NCBI RefSeq assembly: GCF_003290025.1 | Contig: NZ_QNHG01000001.1 | Span: 966,067-1,030,066 of the forward strand | Direction: 5' to 3' | DNA: 64,000 bases | Source of the DNA: Pseudogemmobacter bohemicus | Lineage (GTDB): Bacteria > Pseudomonadota > Alphaproteobacteria > Rhodobacterales > Rhodobacteraceae | Shown: positions 16,802 to 25,628 of the stretch, piece by piece | How the letters are laid out: each line of letters starts with the position of its first letter | Position numbering within the stretch: position 1 is the first letter of the stretch | Notes under the pieces: generated by a model | Database searches by the model: none | Told to the model about the DNA's origin: nothing | What the model saw: the letters and a program-made list of their open reading frames with translations, nothing else | Made by a program: the position numbers and the translations under genes

Positions 16802-17422
16802 ATGGAATTCGAGACGATTCGTGGCCCCGGGCCTTATGGCGCCGGGAAGGGAATCGCCGCAAGGCAGGCGCTGCCGGCGGATGTCAGCGACACCCGTATC
16901 GCGGCGGGGCGCTTTGTGCTGCGGCCGGTCAGGGCGGCGGATGCCGGGCTGATCGCCCATTATGCCAGCGACAAACGCGTGGCCGAGGCGACGCAGAACA
17001 TTCCGCATCCGTTTCCGCCCGGCGCGGCCGAGGCTTTCGTGAACCGCGCGATGAACCATGACCGGCCGGGCTCGGTCTGGGTGATGGACGGGTCAGAACA
17101 TGGGCTGTCAGAGCTTTTGGGCGTGATCAGCCTGAAACCGATGGAGGTGAAGGCTGGGCGCTCGGGCCAGTCCGAGGTCGCCTATTGGGTCGCGCCGGTT
17201 TTCTGGAATACCGGCATCGCCTCCGAGGCGGTGCGTGCGCTGGTGGGAGCGAATCCGCTGGAGGATTGCACCTATTTCGCCGAGGTGTTCCAGGACAATC
17301 CCGGCTCGGCCCGGGTGCTGACCAATGCCGGGTTTGAATATCTCGGCGATGCCGAGGCGTTTTCGGTTGCGCGCAATGCGATCGTGCCGACCTGGACCTA
17401 TATCCGCAAGATGGTGAAATGA
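16802..17422 (+). CDS. GNAT family N-acetyltransferase (RimJ/RimL-like)
   Basis: 206 residues with GGAGGGAAGCC before the ATG. After ~35 variable residues comes a GNAT fold: FVLRPVRAADAGLIAHYASD, then SEVAYWVAPVFWNTGIASEA, the acetyl-CoA loop region, and VFQDNPGSARVLTNAGFEYL. This layout fits the RimJ/RimL-like subgroup that acetylates protein N-termini or small amines; the substrate is unknown. Its stop overlaps the ATG of the next acetyltransferase (ATGA), so the two are co-translated. Confidence 0.85.
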   Translation: MEFETIRGPGPYGAGKGIAARQALPADVSDTRIAAGRFVLRPVRAADAGLIAHYASDKRVAEATQNIPHPFPPGAAEAFVNRAMNHDRPGSVWVMDGSEHGLSELLGVISLKPMEVKAGRSGQSEVAYWVAPVFWNTGIASEAVRALVGANPLEDCTYFAEVFQDNPGSARVLTNAGFEYLGDAEAFSVARNAIVPTWTYIRKMVK

Positions 17423-17940
17423 TGCAGATCCGCGATGCCATTGATCAGGATGCTGCCGGAATCGCGGATATCTACAATCACGCGGTGCTGCACACGACCG
17501 CGATCTGGAACGAGGCCACGGTCGATGCGGCGAACCGCATCGACTGGATGGCGGCGCGGCGGGAGGCGGGCTATCCGGTTCTGGTCGCGGTGGAACCCGA
17601 TGGTGACGTTACCGGCTATGCCTCTTACGGCGCCTGGCGGGCCTTTGACGGCTATCGGCTGACGGTAGAACATTCGGTCTATGTCGGCACTGCTTATCGG
17701 GGGCTTGGCCTTGCCAATGCGCTGATGGAGGCGCTGATCGCACGGGCGCGCGACCAGGGGCTGCATGTGATGATCGCCGGGATCGAGGCAGAGAACACCG
17801 CCTCGCTGGCGCTGCATCGCAAGCTGGGTTTCAGCGAAGGCGCGGTGCTGCCCCAGGTCGGGCAGAAATTCGGCCGCTGGCTGGATCTGCATTTTATGAG
17901 TCTGCAACTCGATGAGCGTGACACGCCCTCGGCCGGGTAA
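17419..17940 (+). CDS. GNAT acetyltransferase, phosphinothricin-acetyltransferase type
   Basis: 173 residues. IRDAIDQDAAGIADIYNHAV, then HSVYVGTAYRGLGLANALME (acetyl-CoA binding loop) and NTASLALHRKLGFSEGAVLP are the Pat/Bar-like pattern (COG1247). Such enzymes acetylate phosphinothricin, methionine sulfoximine or other amino-acid analogues; the native substrate here is not known. It starts inside the stop of the preceding GNAT gene. ATG 17422 is an alternative start. It is convergent with the PAS gene 27 bp away. Confidence 0.85.
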   Translation: MMQIRDAIDQDAAGIADIYNHAVLHTTAIWNEATVDAANRIDWMAARREAGYPVLVAVEPDGDVTGYASYGAWRAFDGYRLTVEHSVYVGTAYRGLGLANALMEALIARARDQGLHVMIAGIEAENTASLALHRKLGFSEGAVLPQVGQKFGRWLDLHFMSLQLDERDTPSAG

Positions 17941-17966
17941 GGCGCGCAGGTCCCGGCGGCCAGCGC

Positions 17967-18851
17967 TCAGTCCGACGAATGCACCAGCCGCAGTTTCGGC
18001 CGCGCGGGCGCATCGGTCAAACCGGGCGCCTGTGCCTCACCCTGATCTGCGCCAGCCTGTTGGGGGCCAGTCTGTTGAGGGTCGGTCTTTAGCGGGGCGG
18101 TCTTTAGCGGAGGGGCCAGATAATCGGCGGGCTTTTCGGCAAAGGCGTAATCCGGAACCGCAGCACCGCCAGCTTCGCCGAAACTTCCCTCGCGCGCCTT
18201 TCCCTGACCAAAACATGGCTGGGCGAAACCTGACTGGCCAAAACCTGACCGGGCGAAATCGGGCAGGGTGACCGGATGGGTCGGGGCGCCGGAGGCCGCT
18301 TTGATCCGCTGGCCGAGACGCTCTTCCACCACACTGCCAACCATAAACCGGCGCGGCGCGCGGCCGATCTCACCGACCGTTGACAGGCAGCCCAGCACCG
18401 CCGGTTGCCCGCGCAGCGGCGCAGCCAGCGGCAAGAGCAAGAGCCGCGCCGTCAGCGCCGGGCGGCCGAAACCGCCCTCGGCCTGCAATTCCATCGTCAC
18501 CAGCGAATTATGATTGCAGACGCGTTCAACCGTATGGGCCAAAGCCGGCCGCGCTTCGGCCAGGAACATCGCCGACAGCGGCAGGCCTTGCATATCCACC
18601 CCGGACGGCGCCGAGACCCGACGCCCGGCGATTCTCAGCCGCAGCAGCCCGTCACCGATCCGCTCGGCCAGAAAGACATCCTCAAGGGCCGGCAGCAATC
18701 CGCGTGGATCCAGCGCCGCAGGGGCGGGCAGGGCGCCCCCGGGCCCGATCAGCCCTTCCCAATAGCCCCGCACCCTTTGCAGGCTGAGAAAGCGGGCCTC
18801 ATCAGCCGGGTCGCGGCGTGCCGGTCCGAGATTGAAATAATCCTGTGTCAA
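17967..18851 (-). CDS. PAS_5-type PAS domain protein
   Basis: 294 residues from TTG 18851, chosen because AGGAGG lies five bases upstream; a frame opening at 18950 has none. Residues ~10-170 (RFLSLQRVRGYWEGLIGPGG, LRIAGRRVSAPSGVDMQGLP, GCLSTVGEIGR) match the PAS_5 family of Rhodobacterales and Rhizobiales, cytoplasmic proteins of unknown signalling role. The C-terminal ~100 residues are low-complexity, with short repeats (GFGQSGFAQPCFGQG; PLKTAPLKTDPQQTGPQQ). No effector domain is fused to it. Confidence 0.7.
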   Translation of the reverse strand: MTQDYFNLGPARRDPADEARFLSLQRVRGYWEGLIGPGGALPAPAALDPRGLLPALEDVFLAERIGDGLLRLRIAGRRVSAPSGVDMQGLPLSAMFLAEARPALAHTVERVCNHNSLVTMELQAEGGFGRPALTARLLLLPLAAPLRGQPAVLGCLSTVGEIGRAPRRFMVGSVVEERLGQRIKAASGAPTHPVTLPDFARSGFGQSGFAQPCFGQGKAREGSFGEAGGAAVPDYAFAEKPADYLAPPLKTAPLKTDPQQTGPQQAGADQGEAQAPGLTDAPARPKLRLVHSSD

Positions 18852-19198
18852 ACACGCCTCCTGCACCTTGCCGGATGGCTCCGGAGCCAAATGTGCCTGT
18901 ACCCGAAACTTGTAACGCCCCCGCGCCCAGGTTTTTGCCCGTTGCCGCACTTCTGCCCGTTCTCACGGGGCCTGTCCATCACCGCCCCGGTAACCACCCG
19001 CGAAACAGTGATTTTCTACCCCGTTGCCCGGCATGCAACCAAGGCAGGCAGAGAAAGAGACTGTCGCATCGGTGTCGTCGCCATCATGTATAGAATAGAC
19101 CAAAATCTGACAGGTTTGCATGGAAATCTCTTAAAATGGTAAAGACCATCCATAGGAGTCAGAACAGGCCGGGGCATCCGGGCTGACGGGAGTTTAAT
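18852..19198. other. 347-bp divergent intergenic region
   Basis: It lies between the PAS gene (minus) and yicC (plus). It should hold both promoters; AT-richer sequence near 19080-19150 is the likeliest place. No gene, repeat or strong hairpin was seen. Confidence 0.5.
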
Positions 19199-20092
19199 TT
19201 GACCATTTCAATGACGGGATTTGCGGCCGGGCGCGGCCAGGGGGCAGGGTTCACCTGGACCTGGGATCTGCGCTCGGTCAATGGCAAGGGGCTGGATCTG
19301 CGGCTCCGGGTGCCGGACTGGGTCGACGGGCTTGAGGCGGGGCTGCGGGCAGAGCTGCAAAAGGCGCTCGGGCGCGGCAATGTCAGCCTGTCCTTGCGGC
19401 TGAGCCGGGACGAAGGCGCCCAGACCGGGCCAAGGCTGAATGGAGAGGCGCTCGACGCGGTGCTGCGGCTGGCCGCAGAGGTGGCCGCGCGGGCGGAGGC
19501 CTCGGGGCTGGCGCTTGCCCCGGTGACGGCGGCCGATCTGATGGCGATGCGTGGCGTGGTCGAGACCACGGCGGCAGAGGAGGATACCGCGCCGCTGGCA
19601 GGCGCCATTCTCGCCGATCTGCCGGCGCTGATCCAGGCCTTCAACGCTTCGCGCGCGGCCGAGGGGCTGGCGCTGAACGGGGTGATCTCGGGTCAGGTGC
19701 AGAGCGTCACCGATCTGGTCGGCGCCGCAAAGACCGCCGCCGAGGCACGCCGCCCGAAAGCGCGCGAGGCTCTGGGCGAGGCGCTGACCCGGATCGGCCA
19801 GAATGCCGAGGGCTTTGACGAGACCCGCGTGGCCCAGGAACTGGCGCTGATGGCGGTCAAGGCCGATGTCACCGAAGAGATTGACCGCCTGACCGCCCAT
19901 CTGGCCGCCGCGCGCGCGCTGCTGGCAGATCAGGCGCCGGTCGGGCGGAAATTCGACTTCCTGATGCAGGAATTCCTGCGCGAGGCGAATACGCTTTTGT
20001 CGAAGTCGCAGGATATCGGGCTGACCCGGATCGGTCTTGACCTGAAGACCGTGATCGACCAGATGCGCGAGCAGGTGCAGAATGTCGAATAG
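19199..20092 (+). CDS. yicC: YicC/YloC family endoribonuclease
   Basis: 297 residues. TTG 19199 is taken as the start because GGGAG lies six bases upstream and it gives MTISMTGFAAG. ATG 19211 is the other option. The SMTGFA start, the VNGKGLDLRLRVP block and the C-terminal PVGRKFDFLMQEFLREANTL (DUF1732) identify the family. E. coli YicC acts in RNA decay. It heads a run with gmk (17 bp) and the carbonic-anhydrase-like gene, the usual yicC-gmk order. Confidence 0.9.
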   Translation: MTISMTGFAAGRGQGAGFTWTWDLRSVNGKGLDLRLRVPDWVDGLEAGLRAELQKALGRGNVSLSLRLSRDEGAQTGPRLNGEALDAVLRLAAEVAARAEASGLALAPVTAADLMAMRGVVETTAAEEDTAPLAGAILADLPALIQAFNASRAAEGLALNGVISGQVQSVTDLVGAAKTAAEARRPKAREALGEALTRIGQNAEGFDETRVAQELALMAVKADVTEEIDRLTAHLAAARALLADQAPVGRKFDFLMQEFLREANTLLSKSQDIGLTRIGLDLKTVIDQMREQVQNVE

Positions 20093-20109
20093 GCTGAGGG
20101 AGGCGTAAT

Positions 20110-20745
20110 TTGGCGCGGCGCGGGCTTTTGCTTATCCTTTCCTCGCCTTCGGGCGCGGGCAAATCCACCATGGCGCGGCGGTTGATGGACTGGGATCCGA
20201 CGCTGAGATTCTCGGTCTCTGCCACGACGCGCAAGCCGCGCCCGGGCGAGGAGCACGGCGTCCATTACTGGTTTCACGACCATGACGGCTTTCGCGCCAT
20301 TGTGGACCAGGGCGGCATGCTGGAACATGCCGAGGTCTTCGGCAATTTCTACGGCAGCCCGCGCGCGCCGGTGGATGCCGCGATGAGCGAGGGCCGCGAT
20401 ACGCTTTTCGACGTCGACTGGCAGGGCGGCCAGCAGATCCGCAATTCTGCGCTTGGCCGCGATGCGGTCTCGGTCTTCATCCTGCCGCCCTCGATCGCGG
20501 CGCTGGACAGCCGGCTGCGCGGGCGCGGCCAGGATTCGGATGAGGTGATCCGGGGCCGGATGGAGAAAAGCCGCGATGAGATCAGCCATTGGGCCGAATA
20601 TGATTATGTCCTGGTCAATGACGACCAGGATGCGTGTTTCGAGCGGCTGCGCGCCATCATCACCGCCGAGCGTCTGAAACGCGAAAGACAGCCCGATCTG
20701 GCCGGATTCGTGCGCGGTCTCAATGAGGAGTTTCTTGCAAGATGA
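20110..20745 (+). CDS. gmk: Guanylate kinase
   Basis: 211 residues. It phosphorylates GMP to GDP with ATP. The P-loop [10 protein letters not shown] is at residues ~10-19, followed by the GMP-binding [20 protein letters not shown] and the YGSPRAPVD region. The start is TTG 20110 with GAGGGAGGCG upstream. The last codon overlaps the ATG of the next gene (ATGA), implying coupled translation. Confidence 0.96.
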   Translation: MARRGLLLILSSPSGAGKSTMARRLMDWDPTLRFSVSATTRKPRPGEEHGVHYWFHDHDGFRAIVDQGGMLEHAEVFGNFYGSPRAPVDAAMSEGRDTLFDVDWQGGQQIRNSALGRDAVSVFILPPSIAALDSRLRGRGQDSDEVIRGRMEKSRDEISHWAEYDYVLVNDDQDACFERLRAIITAERLKRERQPDLAGFVRGLNEEFLAR

Positions 20746-21269
20746 TCTGGGACCTTGATGGAAACGCTCCGGAAATCGACCCGGAGGCCTGGGTGGCACC
20801 CTCGGCCGATCTGATGGGCAAGGTGCGGCTGGGCCCTGGCGCCAGTGTCTGGTTCGGGGCGGTGCTGCGCGGTGATAACGAGCTGATTGATGTGGGTGCG
20901 GGCTCGAACATCCAGGAGAATTCGGTGCTGCACACAGATATGGGCTATCCGCTGGTGATCGGCGCCAATTGCACCATCGGCCATAAGGCCATGCTGCATG
21001 GCTGCGAGATCGGCGAGGGCTCGCTGATCGGCATGGGGGCGACGGTGCTGAACGGGGCAAAGATCGGCAAGGGCTGCCTGATCGGAGCCTGCGCGCTGAT
21101 CACCGAGGGCAAAGTCATTCCGGATTACAGCCTTGTCATGGGCAGTCCGGGCAAGGTGGTGCGCGTGCTGGATGCCGGGGCCCAGGCCCTGCTGATCCGC
21201 TCGGCCGAGGGCTATATGGCCAATGCGCGCCGCTTTCGGGCCGGGCTGAAACCGGTATCCGGGGCCTGA
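20742..21269 (+). CDS. Gamma-carbonic anhydrase family protein
   Basis: 175 residues forming a left-handed beta-helix of hexapeptide repeats ([45 protein letters not shown]). The histidines in GHKAMLHG and the aspartate in RGDN sit where gamma-CA metal ligands lie. Members such as YrdA/PaaY are often weakly active or inactive as carbonic anhydrases. Overlap with gmk suggests co-expression but no shared pathway. Confidence 0.88.
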   Translation: MIWDLDGNAPEIDPEAWVAPSADLMGKVRLGPGASVWFGAVLRGDNELIDVGAGSNIQENSVLHTDMGYPLVIGANCTIGHKAMLHGCEIGEGSLIGMGATVLNGAKIGKGCLIGACALITEGKVIPDYSLVMGSPGKVVRVLDAGAQALLIRSAEGYMANARRFRAGLKPVSGA

Positions 21270-21274
21270 TCCGG

Positions 21275-22315
21275 ATGACGGGCGGGGAAATAGAGGAAGA
21301 CGGGCTGATCGTTCAGGTGCTGGACGGCATTCCGCTGCCGGCCTTCACGCTGGATGAGCGCGACACGGTTCGGGCCGCCAATGTACAGGCGCTGGCGATC
21401 CTTGGCGAAAAGGCGCGTGGCCGCAATCTGGCGCTGTCTTTGCGCGGGCCGGAATTGCTGGACGCGGTTGCCGGCGCCCGCTCGGACGGGGCGACGCGGC
21501 GGATCCTGGTGCGGCTGCCTGACGAGGCGCAGTTTCGGGTCAGGGTTTCGGCCTTGCCCGATGCCGATCCGCCACAGGTGATCTGCGTCATGCAGGATGT
21601 CACCTCGGAGGCCCAGAACGAGGCGATCCGCCGCGAATTCGTCGCCAATGTCAGCCATGAGCTGCGCACGCCGCTGACCGCGATGATGGGCTTTATCGAG
21701 ACGTTGCAAAGCGCCGCAAAGGATGATCCGGTGGCGCGGGACCGGTTCCTTGGCATCATGTCGCGCGAGGCGGGGCGGATGAACCGGCTGGTGCGCGATT
21801 TGCTGCAACTGAGCCGGGTCGAGGCGGAAGAACGGGTTCGTCCGCGCGAAGCTATTGATCTGACAGGAATATTGCGCTCGGCCTCGTCTTCGGTGCGACA
21901 AGTGGCCGAGGATCACGGCTGCCCGATCCTGTTTCGGGGGCTGGAGGGGCGGGTGCCGGTGCCGGGTGATGCCGACCAGCTGACCCAGGTTTTCCTCAAC
22001 CTTATGGAAAATGCGGTGAAATACGGCGCCCGCGACAAGCCGGTGACGGTGACCATCTCGCGTGAGACCACCTCGCGCGGGCCGGCGATCCGGGTCGATG
22101 TCGCCGATCAGGGCGAGGGGATCGACGCGATCCACCTGCCGCGCCTGACCGAGCGGTTCTACCGGGTCGATACCCACCGCTCACGCGCCGAGGGTGGCAC
22201 CGGGCTGGGCCTTGCCATCGTGAAACACATCATCAACCGCCATCGCGGCCGGCTGAGGATCGAGAGCGAAAAGGGCAGGGGTTCGGTGTTTTCCGTGATC
22301 CTGCCCGAGGACTGA
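21275..22315 (+). CDS. Soluble PhoR-like sensor histidine kinase
   Basis: 346 residues. Residues ~10-110 look like a PAS sensor. HisKA carries H128 in FVANVSHELRTPLTAMMGF, and HATPase_c has NLMENAVKYG, DVADQGEGID and GGTGLGLAIVKHI. No transmembrane segment is visible, unlike classical PhoR, so it is predicted cytosolic. No response-regulator gene or pst/phoB gene is adjacent, so it is an orphan here. It may belong to the preceding operon (5-bp gap). Confidence 0.88.
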   Translation: MTGGEIEEDGLIVQVLDGIPLPAFTLDERDTVRAANVQALAILGEKARGRNLALSLRGPELLDAVAGARSDGATRRILVRLPDEAQFRVRVSALPDADPPQVICVMQDVTSEAQNEAIRREFVANVSHELRTPLTAMMGFIETLQSAAKDDPVARDRFLGIMSREAGRMNRLVRDLLQLSRVEAEERVRPREAIDLTGILRSASSSVRQVAEDHGCPILFRGLEGRVPVPGDADQLTQVFLNLMENAVKYGARDKPVTVTISRETTSRGPAIRVDVADQGEGIDAIHLPRLTERFYRVDTHRSRAEGGTGLGLAIVKHIINRHRGRLRIESEKGRGSVFSVILPED

Positions 22316-23260
22316 TCAGAGCCGGGCAATCCGCTCGGTCAGCAGCGCATAAAAGCCGTCGCGGTCGACCGATCCGATGAACAGCGCATTGGGCGCGCGT
22401 TTCGTCACCCGCCACCAGTCGGCGACCGTCATGCCGAGGGTCAGCGCGGATTGCGTCTCGATTTCGACATTGATGAAACGGCCATCGAACAGATCCGGGC
22501 GCAGCATCCAGGCGATGACGCAGGGGTCATGCAGCGGGGCGCCTTCGGTGCCGTATTTCTGGGTGTCGTAGCGCTCGAAGAAATCGGTCCAGGCGGCCAC
22601 CGCCGCGCCGGCGCGGGTGCCAAGGGCGCGCAGCCCTTCGATCCAGGCACGCGAGGTCAGCGCCTTATGGGTGACATCAAGCGGCAGCACCACCAGATCG
22701 ACGCCCGAGCGGAAGACGATGTCGGCGGCTTCGGGATCGACATAGATGTTGAACTCGGCCGCCGGGGTGACATTGCCGCCCTCGAACAACGCGCCGCCCA
22801 TCAGCACGATGCGCTTCACCCGCGCGATGATATCGGGGGCGCGGGTGAAGGCGGTGGCGATATTGGTCAGCGGCCCGAGGGTACAGAGCGTGACCGTACC
22901 CGTCTCTTCGCGGCGCAATGTGTCGATGATGAAATCGACGCCGTGGCCGGGGGCGGCGGTCAGCGCGGGCTCGCCAAGGTCGATCCCGTCAAGGCCGGTC
23001 GCGCCATGGACCTCTTCGGCGGTGACACTCTCGCGGTGCAGTGGCCGGTCGCAGCCGGCAAAGACAGGTACGTCCTGCCGCCCCGAAAGCCCGACCACAT
23101 TCAGCGCGTTGCGGACCGTCAGCGGCAGCGGCACATTGCCGGCCACCACGGTCACGCCCAGCACCTGCAGTTCCCCGGGGCTGGCAAGCGCCAGCAGGAT
23201 CGCCACCGCATCATCCTGGCCCGGATCGGTGTCGATGATAATCTTCTGTTGCTCTGCCAT
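22316..23260 (-). CDS. Nucleoside hydrolase (IUNH family)
   Basis: 314 residues from ATG 23260. The N-terminal KIIIDTDPGQDDAVAILLAL holds the Asp cluster that binds Ca2+ in inosine-uridine nucleoside hydrolases. Later EFNIYVDPEAADIVFRSGVD and the C-terminal DGRFINVEIET match the fold. These enzymes cleave the N-glycosidic bond of ribonucleosides in salvage. The exact base preference is not readable. It is convergent with the kinase gene, the stops being adjacent. Confidence 0.9.
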   Translation of the reverse strand: MAEQQKIIIDTDPGQDDAVAILLALASPGELQVLGVTVVAGNVPLPLTVRNALNVVGLSGRQDVPVFAGCDRPLHRESVTAEEVHGATGLDGIDLGEPALTAAPGHGVDFIIDTLRREETGTVTLCTLGPLTNIATAFTRAPDIIARVKRIVLMGGALFEGGNVTPAAEFNIYVDPEAADIVFRSGVDLVVLPLDVTHKALTSRAWIEGLRALGTRAGAAVAAWTDFFERYDTQKYGTEGAPLHDPCVIAWMLRPDLFDGRFINVEIETQSALTLGMTVADWWRVTKRAPNALFIGSVDRDGFYALLTERIARL

Positions 23261-23337
23261 CTGTCCCTGCCTGCGCTCTGGCGCGATTGCCGCAGGGCCG
23301 AGCTTAGCCATTCCCGGACCCGGGTGCGAGAGGGGCG

Positions 23338-24486
23338 TCAGACGATATAGCCAGGCCGGCTCGTCTCGTCACCCGCTGCCCTGCCGGTTAAAGCCTGCCG
23401 GCATTCCTGATGCCGCCGCGCCAGCAGCCGTGCCACGCGACCGCTGAGCACATGGGTCGCAGGCATCACATCCTCGCCTCCGGGCAGTTCGGGCAGCAGC
23501 AACTCGAGCTCTGCCCTGGCGTCGGGGCTGAGCGATTTCATCGCCTCCTGCGCGGGAAGCAGGGTTTCACAGGCGGCGCCTTCGGCAAAGACGATCTCGT
23601 GCTGGTCGCAGAGGAAGTGGACATAGATCACGTCGCCCTGGGGGGTGCAGCGGGTGATGCCGGGCAGGCCAAGCAGATGGCAGGCAGGCACCAGCGCCTC
23701 GCTCGCGCCGCAAAGATCGCGCAGATGCTGCGAGGCGATGAGGATCCGGTGCTGCTGAGAAACGTAAAGATCGCGGGTCGGCAGCCCCTGGCCAAGCGCG
23801 CCGGTCCCGATCCGGATCGGGCGCAGGCGTTCATCCCCGATCTGCCGCGCCTGGCTGATCCGCTGCGCGCCCAGCCAGCGCAGCCGGGCGATACCCTCGC
23901 GGGTCATCACCTCATCCCCCGGGGACAGCCGCTCGACCCTGATCTCGCCCTGCGGGGTGGCGATACGGGTCCCGGCCAGAAAACAGACCGTGCCTCCGTC
24001 ATGCAGGTCGGTATAGGGCACCTGACCGATGTAATCGCCATTGCTGAAGGTGAAGGAATCCCCCGGGCCCACCGGGATCGTGAACGCATAATAATAGGGG
24101 CCGACCTGGCTCATCCCGGAGCCGTAATCGCCCGGGGTGGTGCTGTCATAGATGCGCAGCATATAGGCCTTGCCGGTCTCACCCGTGGTGGTGTTGGTCA
24201 CGTCGAAGACATAGACCGATTGCACCACATGGCCATCAACGCCGAGCGAATCGATATCTCCCTGGAGCAGCTGGCCAGAGCTGTCCCAGCTTTCATTGTC
24301 CCGGATGAAGCCGATCGTGCCATCATTCTCGATGCCGTTTTCATCATCGAGAACACCGTCATCATCGCTGACCGCCATGGTGCGGGGCGTGCCGCCATTG
24401 GTAAAGGAGCCCTCATTCCAGCTCTGGTCCTGCAGGCCGATATCTCGGTTGGATATAACAGTGAACTTGTGAATCATTCGGGGCAC
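23338..24486 (-). CDS. Hint-domain protein
   Basis: 382 residues. The first ~165 residues are an acidic Gly/Asp/Asn/Thr-rich region (AVSDDDGVLDDENGIENDGT) with no signal peptide visible. At ~168 the Hint (Hedgehog/intein) domain starts: VCFLAGTRIATPQGEIRVER, GDEVMT, LYVSQQHRILI and VYVHFLCDQHEIVFAEG-like motifs. Such proteins are abundant in Rhodobacteraceae, where the Hint domain is thought to autoprocess a secreted protein; the Cys of VCFLAGT is the predicted nucleophile. Secretion, probably by type I export, is inference. No transporter is nearby. Confidence 0.85.
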   Translation of the reverse strand: MPRMIHKFTVISNRDIGLQDQSWNEGSFTNGGTPRTMAVSDDDGVLDDENGIENDGTIGFIRDNESWDSSGQLLQGDIDSLGVDGHVVQSVYVFDVTNTTTGETGKAYMLRIYDSTTPGDYGSGMSQVGPYYYAFTIPVGPGDSFTFSNGDYIGQVPYTDLHDGGTVCFLAGTRIATPQGEIRVERLSPGDEVMTREGIARLRWLGAQRISQARQIGDERLRPIRIGTGALGQGLPTRDLYVSQQHRILIASQHLRDLCGASEALVPACHLLGLPGITRCTPQGDVIYVHFLCDQHEIVFAEGAACETLLPAQEAMKSLSPDARAELELLLPELPGGEDVMPATHVLSGRVARLLARRHQECRQALTGRAAGDETSRPGYIV

Positions 24487-24697
24487 CGGAACTGGTCATG
24501 GGGCGCAGAGCGGGGGTTCTGTCCGGAACAGGATCAGGGAAATTCCCTGGGGAACTGTTTAAATCTTGCGGCCAGTCCGGGTATGGGATGGCTGGAAGGC
24601 CGATATTTCAGCGCAGATTTTTGAAAATTCCAGCCAATTTATAACCAGCCAGCGGGGGGATGAAGGACAGGCCGCCGACCTTTGGCCGAAGGGGGCG

Positions 24698-25546
24698 TCA
24701 CGGTGCGCGGCGCTTTTCTTCGGCTTTCGCGCGGTTCCACAGCGCGTCCATTTCCGCCAGATCCGACTGTGCCGGGCTGCGGCCCTCTTCGGCCAGCCAG
24801 TCCTCGATCCGGTTGAAGCGGCGGGTGAATTTCTGATTGGCGGCCCTGAGCGCCGCCTCGGGATCGACCTTCAGATGCCGCGCCAGATTGGCCATGACAA
24901 AGAAGAGATCGCCCATTTCCTCGGCCAGCTCTGCCTCGCCCAGCCTGTCGCGCGCCTCGACCACTTCGGCGGCCTCCTCGGTGATCTTGGCCAGAACATC
25001 CGCCGCGCCGGGCCAGTCAAAGCCCACCCGCGCCGCGCGGTTTTGCAGCTTCACCGCCCTGGACAGCGCCGGCAGCGCCATGGCAACCCCGTCAAGCACC
25101 CGGGCCGGGCCGCGCTCTTTCGCCTTCAGCTCCTCCCAGTCGATGCGCTGCTGCGCCACCGATTTGTCGCGGCCCTCGCCCCCGAAAACATGCGGATGGC
25201 GCGAGACCATTTTGTCGGAAATGCCCCGGATCACGGCGCTCAGATCAAAACGCCCGGCCTCTTCCGCCATACGGGCATGGAAGACCACCTGCAAAAGCAG
25301 ATCGCCCAGCTCGCCCCGCAATTCGTCCCAGGCCTCGCGTTCGATGGCATCGACCACCTCATGCGCCTCTTCGAGGCAATAGCGCGCGATTGAGGCGGAG
25401 GTCTGCTCCACATCCCAGGGGCAGCCGGTCTCCGGGTCGCGCAGCCGCGCCATGATTTCGCTCAGCCGTGCCAGGTCGCCCGAGCGCAGGCCGACATCAT
25501 TTACCAAAGCATCGCTTTCAGCGCGGTCAAGGCGGGTTACGGACAT
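24698..25546 (-). CDS. mazG: Nucleoside triphosphate pyrophosphohydrolase
   Basis: 282 residues with two MazG domains. The first has DPETGCPWDVEQTSASIARY, CLEEAHEVVDAIE and ELGDLLLQVVFHA, and the second has KITEEAAEVVEAR and EEMGDLFFVMANLARHL. The EExxE...ExxD metal-binding pattern is present in both. The enzyme hydrolyses NTPs and dNTPs to monophosphates and housecleans aberrant nucleotides. It is divergent from the amidohydrolase gene with an 82-bp gap. Confidence 0.92.
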   Translation of the reverse strand: MSVTRLDRAESDALVNDVGLRSGDLARLSEIMARLRDPETGCPWDVEQTSASIARYCLEEAHEVVDAIEREAWDELRGELGDLLLQVVFHARMAEEAGRFDLSAVIRGISDKMVSRHPHVFGGEGRDKSVAQQRIDWEELKAKERGPARVLDGVAMALPALSRAVKLQNRAARVGFDWPGAADVLAKITEEAAEVVEARDRLGEAELAEEMGDLFFVMANLARHLKVDPEAALRAANQKFTRRFNRIEDWLAEEGRSPAQSDLAEMDALWNRAKAEEKRRAP

Positions 25547-25628
25547 TGCGAAGCTCCGGTTTGGGTCACATTATACGGGCGATGAATCGGCCCCTCCGGG
25601 TCGCAGTTTTATGAGGAAAGCCGTCGAG

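Noticed and set aside
19100-19198. Possible riboswitch before yicC
   Set aside because: I could not find a conserved riboswitch core or an expression platform; the region is simply AT-richer promoter-like DNA.
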